20,263 bases of DNA from Clostridia bacterium. Its GTDB lineage: Bacteria; Bacillota_A; Clostridia; Christensenellales; Borkfalkiaceae. Position numbers and translations under genes: made by a program. The stretch is from the NCBI GenBank assembly GCA_017399665.1, contig JAFQBR010000249.1, positions 1-20,263 on the forward strand, written 5' to 3'. The stretch's first letter is position 1, and each line of letters starts with the position of its first letter. The notes beneath the pieces were generated by a model. It searched no databases and was not told the origin of the DNA. It saw only the letters and a program-made list of their open reading frames with translations. Positions 7,186 through 14,969 of this stretch are shown in pieces.

Positions 7186-7965
7186 TTAAAAGTTGCTTTT
7201 GATATAATTTACACTTTGCAAAACTTGACCAAAGGCATCTTCGTAGCCGTCTGCATCATCCTGTTCTACAAAAAAATATTTAACTCCCGCCCTTTTAAGC
7301 GCCGGAATAATTTTTTTAAAATCTAAAACTCCGCTTCCAACAGGCGCAAAATTGGGTTTTATTTCAGGTTTGTTATCATCGCCAATTTTGGAGCTGATGC
7401 AATAATCCTTTAAATGCGCGCATTCAATTTTTCCACTAAGCTTTTTTATCCAAGCTAAAATATCCGCTCCGCCGTATTGCAGCCAATAGGTATCTACAGT
7501 AAAGTTTATATATTCGGCATTTTCAAGCATATATTCCATAACCGTTTTATTATCCATAAGCTTAATAAATTCAAAGTGATGGTGATGATAAAAAAGTTTA
7601 AAACCGCGCTTTGCCATTTGCCTGCCTGCCTCGTTTAATAAAGCGACCTTTTCAATAAGTGAATCCTTATTAAAAAAGCATTCAATGGGCATCATACCAA
7701 GTCCAATATTTTTACAACCAAAGCTTTCGTGTTCATCCATTAACTTTTGCGTATCGTTAATAATTCGCTCTATTGGAACGTGCGTTAAATAAATTTTTAA
7801 CCCACTTTTTTTAGCTACCCTTTTTATAATTTCACTATCAAACGGCGCGCCTGAAAACTGTAAATAATCATAACCGCCCTCTTTTAGCTTTTTAGCTGTA
7901 GATAAAAATTCTTGTTCTGTTTTTATGTAACTTCTTATTGAAAAAAGATTTAATCCTACTTTCAT
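7186..7965 (-). CDS. Sugar phosphate isomerase/epimerase (AP-endonuclease-2-like TIM barrel)
   Basis: I start at the ATG at 7963-7965 (259 residues), because GGAG lies 5 bases before it; the longer in-frame start at 8004 has none. The fold is the IolE/hydroxypyruvate isomerase-like TIM barrel. Likely metal ligands are in the His cluster F-Y-H-H-H-H-F-E-F (125-133), D158 in V-D-T-Y-W, H184 in A-H-L-K-D and E234 in F-F-V-E-Q-D-D. The family isomerises or dehydrates sugar or inositol derivatives with a divalent metal. It lies just before the Gfo/Idh dehydrogenase, a common pairing in inositol and rare-sugar catabolism. A 14-bp palindrome upstream may be its operator. Confidence 0.88.
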   Translation of the reverse strand: MKVGLNLFSIRSYIKTEQEFLSTAKKLKEGGYDYLQFSGAPFDSEIIKRVAKKSGLKIYLTHVPIERIINDTQKLMDEHESFGCKNIGLGMMPIECFFNKDSLIEKVALLNEAGRQMAKRGFKLFYHHHHFEFIKLMDNKTVMEYMLENAEYINFTVDTYWLQYGGADILAWIKKLSGKIECAHLKDYCISSKIGDDNKPEIKPNFAPVGSGVLDFKKIIPALKRAGVKYFFVEQDDADGYEDAFGQVLQSVNYIKSNF

Positions 7966-8016
7966 TTTTTCTCCTTTTTTTATACCGTTTATGTGTAAAA
8001 ACAATAAAAAGTGTGG

Positions 8017-8032
8017 CTATAAGTCGATTATC
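8017..8032 (+). repeat. Dispersed 16-bp repeat, copy 5
   Basis: CTATAAGTCGATTATC, the same variant as copy 2, preceded by AATAAAAAGTGTGG. It lies 51 bases upstream of the isomerase start codon and antisense to it. Confidence 0.9.
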
Positions 8033-8045
8033 GCAACATTTAATC

Positions 8046-8059
8046 ATTTACTAGTAAAT
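8046..8059. promoter_or_regulatory. 14-bp perfect palindrome, candidate operator
   Basis: ATTTACTAGTAAAT is a perfect palindrome, 80 bases upstream of the isomerase start and 30 bases after the dnaE stop. Its place and symmetry suit a dimeric repressor of the sugar operon. No regulator gene is adjacent. Confidence 0.4.
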
Positions 8060-8089
8060 ATCAATTACCAAATTTAAAACAGTTTTAGC

Positions 8090-11000
8090 CTATTTTTCAA
8101 AAAAAATTATATTCTTTTCGCCAACCAAGTTTTTAAGTTCGGCAACTAAACCGTTACACTTTCTTACAGAGCCGGCTTTTAAGTACTTACCGCTACGCTT
8201 TAAAACAACAGGCATATCACCTGGATAATAAGTGATGGTTTCTAGCACTTCGTCTTCTATATATTGATCGCCATCGGGCAATGTTATACCTAGCCATTCG
8301 CGCTTTTGATTTTGAACGGCTTCCTTGGGGGTTTGAGCTACATTTTCCCCTTCATCTAACTGCATTTCTTCAAATTTATCAATAGAGATAGAAGGCTTTT
8401 GTCCTTGTCGAATTTGCATTCTACCGGCAACGCTAACAATAGCTTCCGCTCTGATAAGCGGTTTATATTTTTCGTAAGCTTTAGAGAAAAATACACATTC
8501 CACACCACCGTAGACGTCTTCAAGCGTAATGGTGCACATACTTGAACCGCTTTTTGTGGTTTTTCTTGCAACAGCAGTTATAATACCACCCATTTCAACG
8601 CGCTGACCGTCTTCTATTTCAGTATAGGTACGGTTGCCTTCTTCATCTTCTTCATAATACTGTAAAAGCTCTGTTTTAAAAGAAAATCTTTTAAAAGCAT
8701 GCATATATTTAGTTAAAGGATGGCCTGTAACGTAAACGCCTAATACTTCACGTTCCTTAGATAGTTTAGCCTTATCGTCGTATTCCATAATATCAGGATA
8801 AGTAACGGATAAGGTATTGTATGATGCAAGCGCACCGCCAAATAAGCTCATTTGATTACTTTCACGCTCTTTCGCCATAGTAGATGCGCGATCCATAAGC
8901 CCTTCGTAAACGTAAATAAGTTGACTTCTAGTTTTATTAAAGCAGTCAAACGCGCCCGCAAAAATAAGGTTTTCGATAAGACGTTTGTTTAAAACCTTAA
9001 TATCTGCGCGACTGATAAAATCTTCAAAAGAAGTAAACAAGCCGTTTTCTTCGCGCTCTTTAACAATGCTTTCGATAGCTGCAAGCCCAACGCCCTTAAT
9101 ACCAACCAAACCAAATCGAACGGCATTACCCTGAACGGTAAAGAATGCCTTACTATTATTAATATCTGGCTGTAAAACGCCTATTCCACGCTCTTTTAAG
9201 TAGATAACGTATTTAGTTACTTCATCTATCTTATCAATTCTATCGTTTAATACGGCAGCCAAGAATTCGTGAGGATAATACGCTTTAAGATATGCCGTTT
9301 GGTAAGCAACAACCGCATAAGCTGCCGCGTGCGACTTGTTAAATGCGTACTGAGCAAAGCCTGCCATTTCGTCAAATATATCTTCAGCAACCTCGGCAGG
9401 TACGCCGTTTAATACTGCGCCAGGGGTTTTTACACTACCGTCATCATTTTTCTCGCCGTAAATGAAGATATTCTTCATTCTTGCCATTTCGTCCATATCC
9501 TTTTTACCCATTGCTCTACGCATAATATCTGCTTGACCAAAGGTAAAGCCTGCAAGCTTACGAACGATTTCCATAACCTGCTCTTGATAAATAATTACGC
9601 CGTGCGTAACGGATAAAATGGGCTTTAACAACTCGTGCTTAAATACCATTGTTTCAGGCTTGGTTTTAAATTGTATATATTTGGGAATAGAATCCATTGG
9701 ACCGGGACGGAAAAGCGAAATACCAGCTATTACGTCTTCTAGGTTATCTGGGTGAAGCTCACGCATGAACTTTTTCATACCGGGAGATTCTAGCTGGAAC
9801 ACGGCGTCGGTATCACCGCTACAAATTAAGTCGTAAGCCGCCTTATCTGAATAACCAATTTTTGCAAAGTTTACGTCAATGCCCTTATTTTCCTTAATAT
9901 AAATTAGCGCCTTTTTAATGTCGGTAAGCGTTTTTAATGCCAAGAAGTCCATCTTAAGCATACCCATTTGCTCGTCTACCTTCATATTAAACTGCGTAAC
10001 TATATCGTCGCCGTTTCTAGCCAAGGGAATGTGATCTGCTAGCACCTTATTACAAATAATTACGCCAGCAGCGTGTTCAGATATATTTCTTGGCATACCT
10101 TCAAGCTTCATAGCCATATCGATAACACCTTGAAGTGTTGGATCGCTTTGATAAAGCTCTTTTAGCTCGCGAACGGTAACGTCACCGTCTTTTTTGTGTT
10201 TTTTAAGACCTAAAAGCTCTGGAATTGCATGCTTACCATCCATAAGCTTGGTAATTCTATCAACTTCTGCATAAGGCACGCGCATTACTCTTGCAACGTC
10301 CTTAATTGCCGCGCGTGAAGCCATTGTACCAAAGGTAATAATTTGCGCAACCTTGTCTCTGCCGTACTTATCGCGTACGTATTCGATAACTTCTTCTCTG
10401 CCTTCGGGGTCAAAGTCAACGTCAAAGTCGGGCATACTTACCCTTTCTTTATTTAAAAATCTTTCAAAAATCAAGCTATATTGCAAGGGCTCAACGTCGG
10501 TAATACCTATTGAATATGCAATAATAGAGCTAACACCGCTACCACGGCCTGCGCCAACAGGAATTCCGTGTTCGCGCGCATAGTTGATATAATCCCAAAC
10601 GATAAGGTAATATTCAATATACCCCATGTCTGCAATGGTATTAAGTTCGTAATCAAATCTCTCTTGAATTTCCTCGGTAATTTCGGGGTATTTTTTGCGC
10701 AAACCCTCTTCGCCAAGCATCTTTAAATAGTCGTAAGGAGTCATGCCGTTAGGTGGCGTATAACCGGGAACTAAGGAAGCATCACGTTCAGGAACACCCT
10801 TTTTATTAAGTTTTATGCAGTTACCGCTACATTTTTCAGCGATTTCAAGTGTTACGTCTAAAACCTCCGGCATATTTGGGAAGAGTTTTTCCATTTCTTC
10901 ACGGCTCTTTAAATAAAATTCCGAAGTTTCAAACTTCATGTGTCTTGGATCGTCTAAGGTTGTTTGAGTGTTAATGCACATCATTACTTCTTGCATAAGC

Positions 11001-11635
11001 GCATCTTCCTTGCTAAGGTAATGCACGTCGTTTGTTGCAACAAGCTTTATTCCCGTTTCCTTGCTTAATTTAACAAGTAATGGGTTAATTTTTAACTGTT
11101 CATCTATAAGATGATTTTGTATTTCAATATAATAATCTTCGCCAAAAAGCTCTTTCATTTCTAGCGCGTGGGCTTTTGCATCTTCGTAGCGGTCATTAAG
11201 CAATAATTGAGCAACTCTACCTGCCAAGCAACCAGATAAACAAACTAGGCCCTCTGCATACTGAGCTAACGTTTTATAATCTGAACGGGGTTTATAATAA
11301 AAACCGTCAATATATGCATCTGAAACAAGCTTTATAAGGTTTTTATAGCCGATATCATTTTTGCACAACAAAACAAGATGCTCGTAAGCATTATTGCGCG
11401 CATCTTTTTTCGTCATATCGTTGCACATATAAAGCTCGCAACCGATAATAGCCTTTAGTCCAGCTTTAAAAGCCGCCTCTGCAAAATATACTACGCCGTA
11501 CATATTACCGTGGTCTGTTATTGCAACCGCAGACTGACCCTGCTCCTTTGCAATCTTAAAGATCTCGTCGATTTTGGTTGCGCCGTCTAGCAAGCTATAT
11601 TCCGTATGAAGATGTAAATGAACAAAATCCTTCAT
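8090..11635 (-). CDS. dnaE: DNA polymerase III subunit alpha, DnaE type
   Basis: I start at the ATG at 11633-11635 (1181 residues), with AGAGG 5 bases upstream and the conserved opening M-K-D-F-V-H-L-H-L-H-T-E-Y-S-L-L-D-G; 24 extra upstream codons are not supported. The PHP domain (about 1-270) keeps its metal ligands (H-L-H-L-H, D-H-G, E67, N-D-V-H), so it may be active or structurally metal-bound. The palm has G-R-G-S-G at 363-367 and P-D-F-D-V-D-F-D at 402-409, the catalytic aspartates. Q-M-S-L-F-G-G at 928-934 matches the internal beta-clamp binding motif, and an OB domain lies at about 1010-1085. It replicates the chromosome. Its promoter at 11751-11779 is near consensus. No dispersed repeat falls inside this gene. 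Confidence 0.97.
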   Translation of the reverse strand: MKDFVHLHLHTEYSLLDGATKIDEIFKIAKEQGQSAVAITDHGNMYGVVYFAEAAFKAGLKAIIGCELYMCNDMTKKDARNNAYEHLVLLCKNDIGYKNLIKLVSDAYIDGFYYKPRSDYKTLAQYAEGLVCLSGCLAGRVAQLLLNDRYEDAKAHALEMKELFGEDYYIEIQNHLIDEQLKINPLLVKLSKETGIKLVATNDVHYLSKEDALMQEVMMCINTQTTLDDPRHMKFETSEFYLKSREEMEKLFPNMPEVLDVTLEIAEKCSGNCIKLNKKGVPERDASLVPGYTPPNGMTPYDYLKMLGEEGLRKKYPEITEEIQERFDYELNTIADMGYIEYYLIVWDYINYAREHGIPVGAGRGSGVSSIIAYSIGITDVEPLQYSLIFERFLNKERVSMPDFDVDFDPEGREEVIEYVRDKYGRDKVAQIITFGTMASRAAIKDVARVMRVPYAEVDRITKLMDGKHAIPELLGLKKHKKDGDVTVRELKELYQSDPTLQGVIDMAMKLEGMPRNISEHAAGVIICNKVLADHIPLARNGDDIVTQFNMKVDEQMGMLKMDFLALKTLTDIKKALIYIKENKGIDVNFAKIGYSDKAAYDLICSGDTDAVFQLESPGMKKFMRELHPDNLEDVIAGISLFRPGPMDSIPKYIQFKTKPETMVFKHELLKPILSVTHGVIIYQEQVMEIVRKLAGFTFGQADIMRRAMGKKDMDEMARMKNIFIYGEKNDDGSVKTPGAVLNGVPAEVAEDIFDEMAGFAQYAFNKSHAAAYAVVAYQTAYLKAYYPHEFLAAVLNDRIDKIDEVTKYVIYLKERGIGVLQPDINNSKAFFTVQGNAVRFGLVGIKGVGLAAIESIVKEREENGLFTSFEDFISRADIKVLNKRLIENLIFAGAFDCFNKTRSQLIYVYEGLMDRASTMAKERESNQMSLFGGALASYNTLSVTYPDIMEYDDKAKLSKEREVLGVYVTGHPLTKYMHAFKRFSFKTELLQYYEEDEEGNRTYTEIEDGQRVEMGGIITAVARKTTKSGSSMCTITLEDVYGGVECVFFSKAYEKYKPLIRAEAIVSVAGRMQIRQGQKPSISIDKFEEMQLDEGENVAQTPKEAVQNQKREWLGITLPDGDQYIEDEVLETITYYPGDMPVVLKRSGKYLKAGSVRKCNGLVAELKNLVGEKNIIFFEK

Positions 11636-11750
11636 TTTTACCTCTCTTATAAAACTAATGTGTGTTAGCAAAGCCTTTAAATAAGCAAATCTTTTAAAAA
11701 TTAACAATTTTTAAGGTGCGCATACTTCGCCATTATAACAGTATATAATT

Positions 11751-11779
11751 AGTATAACATACGCGCGTTAAATTTTCAA
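11751..11779 (-). promoter_or_regulatory. Promoter of dnaE
   Basis: Minus strand TTGAAA, 17 bases, TATACT. A second -10 word, TATAAT, lies at 11732-11737 with a poor -35. The predicted leader is about 110 bases. Confidence 0.7.
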
Positions 11780-11810
11780 GTATAACCGCCTTTTTTAATT
11801 AAAATGAATA

Positions 11811-11840
11811 AAAAAAAGCGACGGCAGTTTTTGCCGTCGC
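11811..11840 (-). terminator. Intrinsic terminator of the 11870 lipoprotein gene
   Basis: A 9-bp GC-rich stem (GCGACGGCA with TGCCGTCGC) and a five-base loop, followed on the minus strand by TTTTTTTTATT. It is 29 bases beyond the stop codon. Confidence 0.92.
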
Positions 11841-11869
11841 AATTATATTTTATTTAAAACTATGTTATT

Positions 11870-13012
11870 TTATTCTGCGCAACCTGTGAATGCGTTATCT
11901 GCAATTTCTGCGCCTGCTTTAATCGTGCTGTCTGCAACCTTTAATGAAGAACAGTTATAGAATGCAGCGTCACCGATAACTGCTACGTTATCAAGCTTAA
12001 CTTTAGTAATAGCAGTACAGCCGTAGAATGCTTTTTCGTAAACGTTTACAGCAGGAACAACAAGAGTTGTTGCTTTGCCGTAACCAAGTCTTGTACAACC
12101 GCTAAATGCTTCTTGGAAGATAGTATTTAAAGAAGCAGGGAAAGCAAAGTTAATAAGGCTTGTGCAACCAGAGAATGCACTCTTACCGATTTCAGTAACG
12201 CTATCTGGAAGATTTACAGTATAAAGACCTGTACAACCTGCAAAAGCGTTTCTACCAACCTTATTAATTCCGTTAACAGTAACGGTTTGTAATGTCGTAA
12301 CACCGCTAAATGCGTATTCAACAAGAGCTGAACCATCTGCATAATTAACAACAACTTCCTTTAAAGCGTTGGGTACGTAGTATGTTGCACTGCCAGAATT
12401 GTTATATGCTGCAGTTACAGAAGTGCAATCAGCACTTTCACTTGTACCAAAAAGATATGCAAAGGTTTTTGCTGTATTAACAGCGCCTGTTGCCTTTTGA
12501 CCAACAAAAGGAATTTCCATCTTTGTAAGGTTTGTACAGCCTGCAAATGCAGAGATACCGATTTCAACAACTGAAGAGTGAATGTTTACGCTACCAATAA
12601 AAAGTTGGTTAATAAATGCAGCACTTGCAATTTTAATGCCAGCGTACTTTCTTTCAGCAATATCAATAACTTCTGTTTTTAAAGCGTTATTTTCGTATTG
12701 AACTTCGTTTTTATTGTAAACGGGAACTTCAACCTTTCCGTCTTTACCAATTTCAACGTCTACGGGCTTAAAATCTTTTGTGCCGATTTCATACTTAATG
12801 CTGTCTGAAAGGAAAAGACCTGTAATAACAAGATATTCTTTTTCAGCATCAGTTTCTTCGTCGTACACAGTTTCTTCATCATAAGTGAAAGCCCAACCGG
12901 TCTTAGAAGTGTCTAGTGTGGTTTCGCCATCATCTTCCTTGTCGCATGCCGAAACAGCAAAAACGCAAGTAAGAGCGAGCATCATAGCAAGTAGTTTCTT
13001 TAATAATTTCAT
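11870..13012 (-). CDS. BspA-like leucine-rich-repeat lipoprotein
   Basis: A 380-residue protein. The signal peptide ends in lipobox V-S-A-C23, followed by an acidic linker. From about residue 125 it consists of LRR_5/BspA repeats with the recurring words I-G-x-x-A-F-x-G-C-T-x-L, V-P-x-S-V-x-x-I and A-F-S-G-C-T. Such proteins sit on the cell surface and bind host or other ligands; the ligand is unknown. AGGAG stands 6 bases before the ATG. It has a textbook promoter at 13068-13096 and a strong terminator, so it is a single-gene unit. Its architecture differs from the Cys-repeat lipoprotein at 1-1610, which shares only the LRR part. Confidence 0.9.
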   Translation of the reverse strand: MKLLKKLLAMMLALTCVFAVSACDKEDDGETTLDTSKTGWAFTYDEETVYDEETDAEKEYLVITGLFLSDSIKYEIGTKDFKPVDVEIGKDGKVEVPVYNKNEVQYENNALKTEVIDIAERKYAGIKIASAAFINQLFIGSVNIHSSVVEIGISAFAGCTNLTKMEIPFVGQKATGAVNTAKTFAYLFGTSESADCTSVTAAYNNSGSATYYVPNALKEVVVNYADGSALVEYAFSGVTTLQTVTVNGINKVGRNAFAGCTGLYTVNLPDSVTEIGKSAFSGCTSLINFAFPASLNTIFQEAFSGCTRLGYGKATTLVVPAVNVYEKAFYGCTAITKVKLDNVAVIGDAAFYNCSSLKVADSTIKAGAEIADNAFTGCAE

Positions 13013-13067
13013 AAATATCTCCTAAAAAGAGCATAGTTAAAGTAGCATTTGATAAAATACTTCGTAT

Positions 13068-13096
13068 ATTGTAACAAATTAATATTCGTTTGTCAA
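13068..13096 (-). promoter_or_regulatory. Strong promoter of the BspA-like lipoprotein gene
   Basis: Minus strand TTGACA, 17 bases, TACAAT, with extended -10 TGT. It is the best promoter match in the window, suggesting high constitutive expression. Confidence 0.8.
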
Positions 13097-13186
13097 CAAT
13101 TTTTTTAGCATTATTACCATATAAAATAACATTTTGTCGCTTTTTGAAACAAATCAACCTACTGTTTGACTTTTTTAATTGTTTAA

Positions 13187-13209
13187 GTGAAAAAGCAACG
13201 TTTTTTCAC
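13187..13209 (-). terminator. Weak hairpin downstream of the FmdB-type gene
   Basis: GTGAAAAA and TTTTTCAC form an 8-bp AT-rich stem with a 7-base loop, about 50 bases after the FmdB stop. It could be a weak terminator; a 6-bp AGCGAA/TTCGCT pair at 13218-13251 may add structure. The rest of 13097-13258 shows nothing clear. Confidence 0.3.
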
Positions 13210-13258
13210 CTTAAAAAGCGAACAAAACAAAAGAGCAAAACACCTTCGCTCATCTTTT

Positions 13259-13459
13259 TTATTTACAACCGCTACAGGTTGCGCAATTACCCGTACAGTT
13301 ACCGCCGTTCTTTGCCCCGGTTGCCCCATACATTTTTCCACTATATACCCTTTGCATTTCTGCCCCACAGTTTTTGCAAATGGGCAAACTCTTTTCGTTT
13401 TTTAAAAGCATTTCTGTTTTTTGATTGCATTTAGGACAGTAAAATTCAAAAACGGGCAT
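13259..13459 (-). CDS. FmdB-family zinc ribbon protein with a Cys-rich tail
   Basis: I start at the ATG at 13457-13459 (66 residues), with GGAG 8 bases upstream; a longer frame beginning at TTG would include that site. The N-terminus M-P-V-F-E-F-Y-C-P-K-C is the FmdB/YoqA-like zinc ribbon, with C8-x2-C11 and C28-x2-C31. The tail adds four more cysteines (C55, C59, C62, C65) in a Gly/Asn-rich context, which could hold another metal. The family is named a putative regulatory protein but its biochemical role is poorly known. It has its own promoter (13524-13552), whose -35 lies at the end of the peptidase gene upstream, and its leader holds repeat copy 6. Confidence 0.85.
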   Translation of the reverse strand: MPVFEFYCPKCNQKTEMLLKNEKSLPICKNCGAEMQRVYSGKMYGATGAKNGGNCTGNCATCSGCK

Positions 13460-13479
13460 AATTTTCTCCAAAAATAAGG

Positions 13480-13495
13480 CTATAGGTCGATTAAA
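13480..13495 (+). repeat. Dispersed 16-bp repeat, copy 6 (diverged 3' end)
   Basis: CTATAGGTCGATTAAA: the first 14 bases match, the last two do not. It is preceded by AAAAATAAGG. It lies 20 bases upstream of the FmdB start codon, next to its ribosome site and antisense to it. Confidence 0.8.
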
Positions 13496-13523
13496 GCGAC
13501 TTTTATGTTTTTAATATGCCCTT

Positions 13524-13552
13524 ATTATACCACTAAAAAATAAATTAATCAA
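13524..13552 (-). promoter_or_regulatory. Promoter of the FmdB-type gene
   Basis: Minus strand TTGATT, 17 bases, TATAAT with extended -10 TGG. The -35 overlaps the last codons of the peptidase gene, and the leader contains repeat copy 6. Confidence 0.65.
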
Positions 13553-14915
13553 GCGTTGCGTCGCCACCTTGACAAACAATTTCTTCAAAGTTCTTTTTAA
13601 CTTCCCTTTTGTGCTTTACTGCCTTTAAAAAATCTTGCTCGGTAATATGCGAAAGTCCATTACTTTTATACAGTTTTTTAATAGCCTTAAACATATCTTC
13701 CCCACCTTTATCAATTTTATAAAATAATAAAAAACCCTTGTAATAGGCATTTATAACGTATTCAATCTCAGTAAATTGATTAAGCGGTTTTTTCATTACC
13801 CCATCATAACTTAATCCCTGTTTTTTTAAGCTTTGCTTAAAAGCACTAACAAACGCATTGCAGTAAATGGCTCTTGTATTTAAAACTCCTGCCCTTTTTT
13901 CTTCAAAAAAGCAAGCGGTTAAAAACTCGGTTATTCCCTCGTCAAAATAACCGCTTTGATATTCATTCACTGAAATAGTAATTGGAAAAATTTGATGACA
14001 CACCTCGTGGATAATAGCATAAAGATAAGCTCTTGCGCTCTCGCTTTCTCCGACTACGCAAAAAGCAGGATATTCCATACCACCGCTTTGATATGCGGAC
14101 TGCGCAACGGTAAGGTTTTTATACGGATAGGAAAAACAGTTCTTTTCTAAAAAGGCTAAGCAGTTTGCAATCTCTTCCGCATTTTGTTCGGCATTTGAAT
14201 CGTTATAATAAAAATAACTTATTCTTTTTCCGTTATAATTTTTACAAATAACGTGATAATTATCACTAAAAGACAAAGCAAAGGTCTTTGCATTATCAAT
14301 TTGATATAAATAGGTGGTTTCTTCCCCGCTTACCGAAATACCCCTTGGCTCGCCACCCGTTGCAACACTCATAACCGATGGCAAGGTGATTTCTACCGTG
14401 TAATTTGCAAAATCACTATAAAAGGGATCTCCAAAATCAGTAAAAGGCAAAAGCTGATAATCCCCATTTTCACAAACACAGGCAATCGGATAAAAATATG
14501 CTAGATTTACAACGTTATTACTTTTACCGTGTCTACTTAAAGATTGTGGAACTGCCGTAATAAATTCAAAATCTATTTGGATATTTTCACCCTTTTTACA
14601 ATTCTCTAAATCAACTGTTAAGAACTGGGCGTTATCGCCAAAAATTTGCCAATCTACTTCTTTTTCGTTATTTTTAATACTGTTAATAGTTATACCTTGC
14701 CCATCTTCCTTATAAGCGTTTGGATAAAGGTTAAAAATAAGCTCACCATCTTTTTTTAACTCGCAAGCATACTGCATTTTACAAATTAAAAGATCATTTT
14801 TGTACTCCAATTTAATAAAATAGCTGTCTATAGGTCGATTATCGACACATCCAGCACCAAATAAAGAAGAAAACAAAAGAATAAACGCACATAAAAAACC
14901 AACTAATTTTTTCAT
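13545..14915 (-). CDS. M1-type (gluzincin) metallopeptidase lipoprotein
   Basis: A 456-residue protein. A lipoprotein signal peptide ends at G-A-G-C23. The catalytic part has the M1 signature G-G-M-E-Y-P at 278-283 (substrate amine binding), zinc motif H303-E-V-C-H307 and the third ligand E326 exactly 18 residues on, in D-E-G-I-T-E. An N-terminal beta-rich domain of about 200 residues matches the M1 saddle, and the C-terminal part is short, so it lacks the large helical domain of full aminopeptidases. It probably trims peptides outside the membrane; the substrate is unknown. Repeat copy 7 encodes residues V-D-N-R-P-I-D right after the lipid Cys. It has no visible ribosome site: a terminator's T-run abuts the ATG. 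Confidence 0.88.
   Translation of the reverse strand: MKKLVGFLCAFILLFSSLFGAGCVDNRPIDSYFIKLEYKNDLLICKMQYACELKKDGELIFNLYPNAYKEDGQGITINSIKNNEKEVDWQIFGDNAQFLTVDLENCKKGENIQIDFEFITAVPQSLSRHGKSNNVVNLAYFYPIACVCENGDYQLLPFTDFGDPFYSDFANYTVEITLPSVMSVATGGEPRGISVSGEETTYLYQIDNAKTFALSFSDNYHVICKNYNGKRISYFYYNDSNAEQNAEEIANCLAFLEKNCFSYPYKNLTVAQSAYQSGGMEYPAFCVVGESESARAYLYAIIHEVCHQIFPITISVNEYQSGYFDEGITEFLTACFFEEKRAGVLNTRAIYCNAFVSAFKQSLKKQGLSYDGVMKKPLNQFTEIEYVINAYYKGFLLFYKIDKGGEDMFKAIKKLYKSNGLSHITEQDFLKAVKHKREVKKNFEEIVCQGGDATLD
14828..14843 (+). repeat. Dispersed 16-bp repeat, copy 7 (inside the M1 lipoprotein gene)
   Basis: Exact CTATAGGTCGATTATC, antisense to the gene, coding on the reverse strand for Asp-Asn-Arg-Pro-Ile-Asp in the linker after the lipidated Cys. 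It is preceded by TTTAATAAAATAGCTGT. Confidence 0.9.
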
Positions 14916-14956
14916 AAAAAAACTTACAGCATACCTTAAATAAAGTATACTGTAAG
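14916..14956 (-). terminator. Intrinsic terminator of the SpoIIQ-like gene, abutting the next start codon
   Basis: An imperfect 14-bp stem (CTTACAGTATACTT with its complement, bulge and G-U pair allowed), 14923-14956, followed on the minus strand by seven Ts that run directly into the ATG of the M1 gene at 14915. Confidence 0.75.
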
Positions 14957-14969
14957 ATTCTACAATTTA

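Noticed and set aside
8060..8089. dnaE terminator
   Set aside because: Only a short AT-only palindrome (AAAAC/GTTTT) lies after the stop codon, without a GC stem or a T-run.
11636..11707. 24-residue N-terminal extension of DnaE
   Set aside because: The conserved protein starts at M-K-D-F-V-H-L-H with AGAGG just before it; the extra codons have no such site and overlap the leader.
13183..13434. Overlapping frames around the FmdB gene
   Set aside because: They are antisense or out-of-frame shadows of the zinc-ribbon gene with no own start signals.
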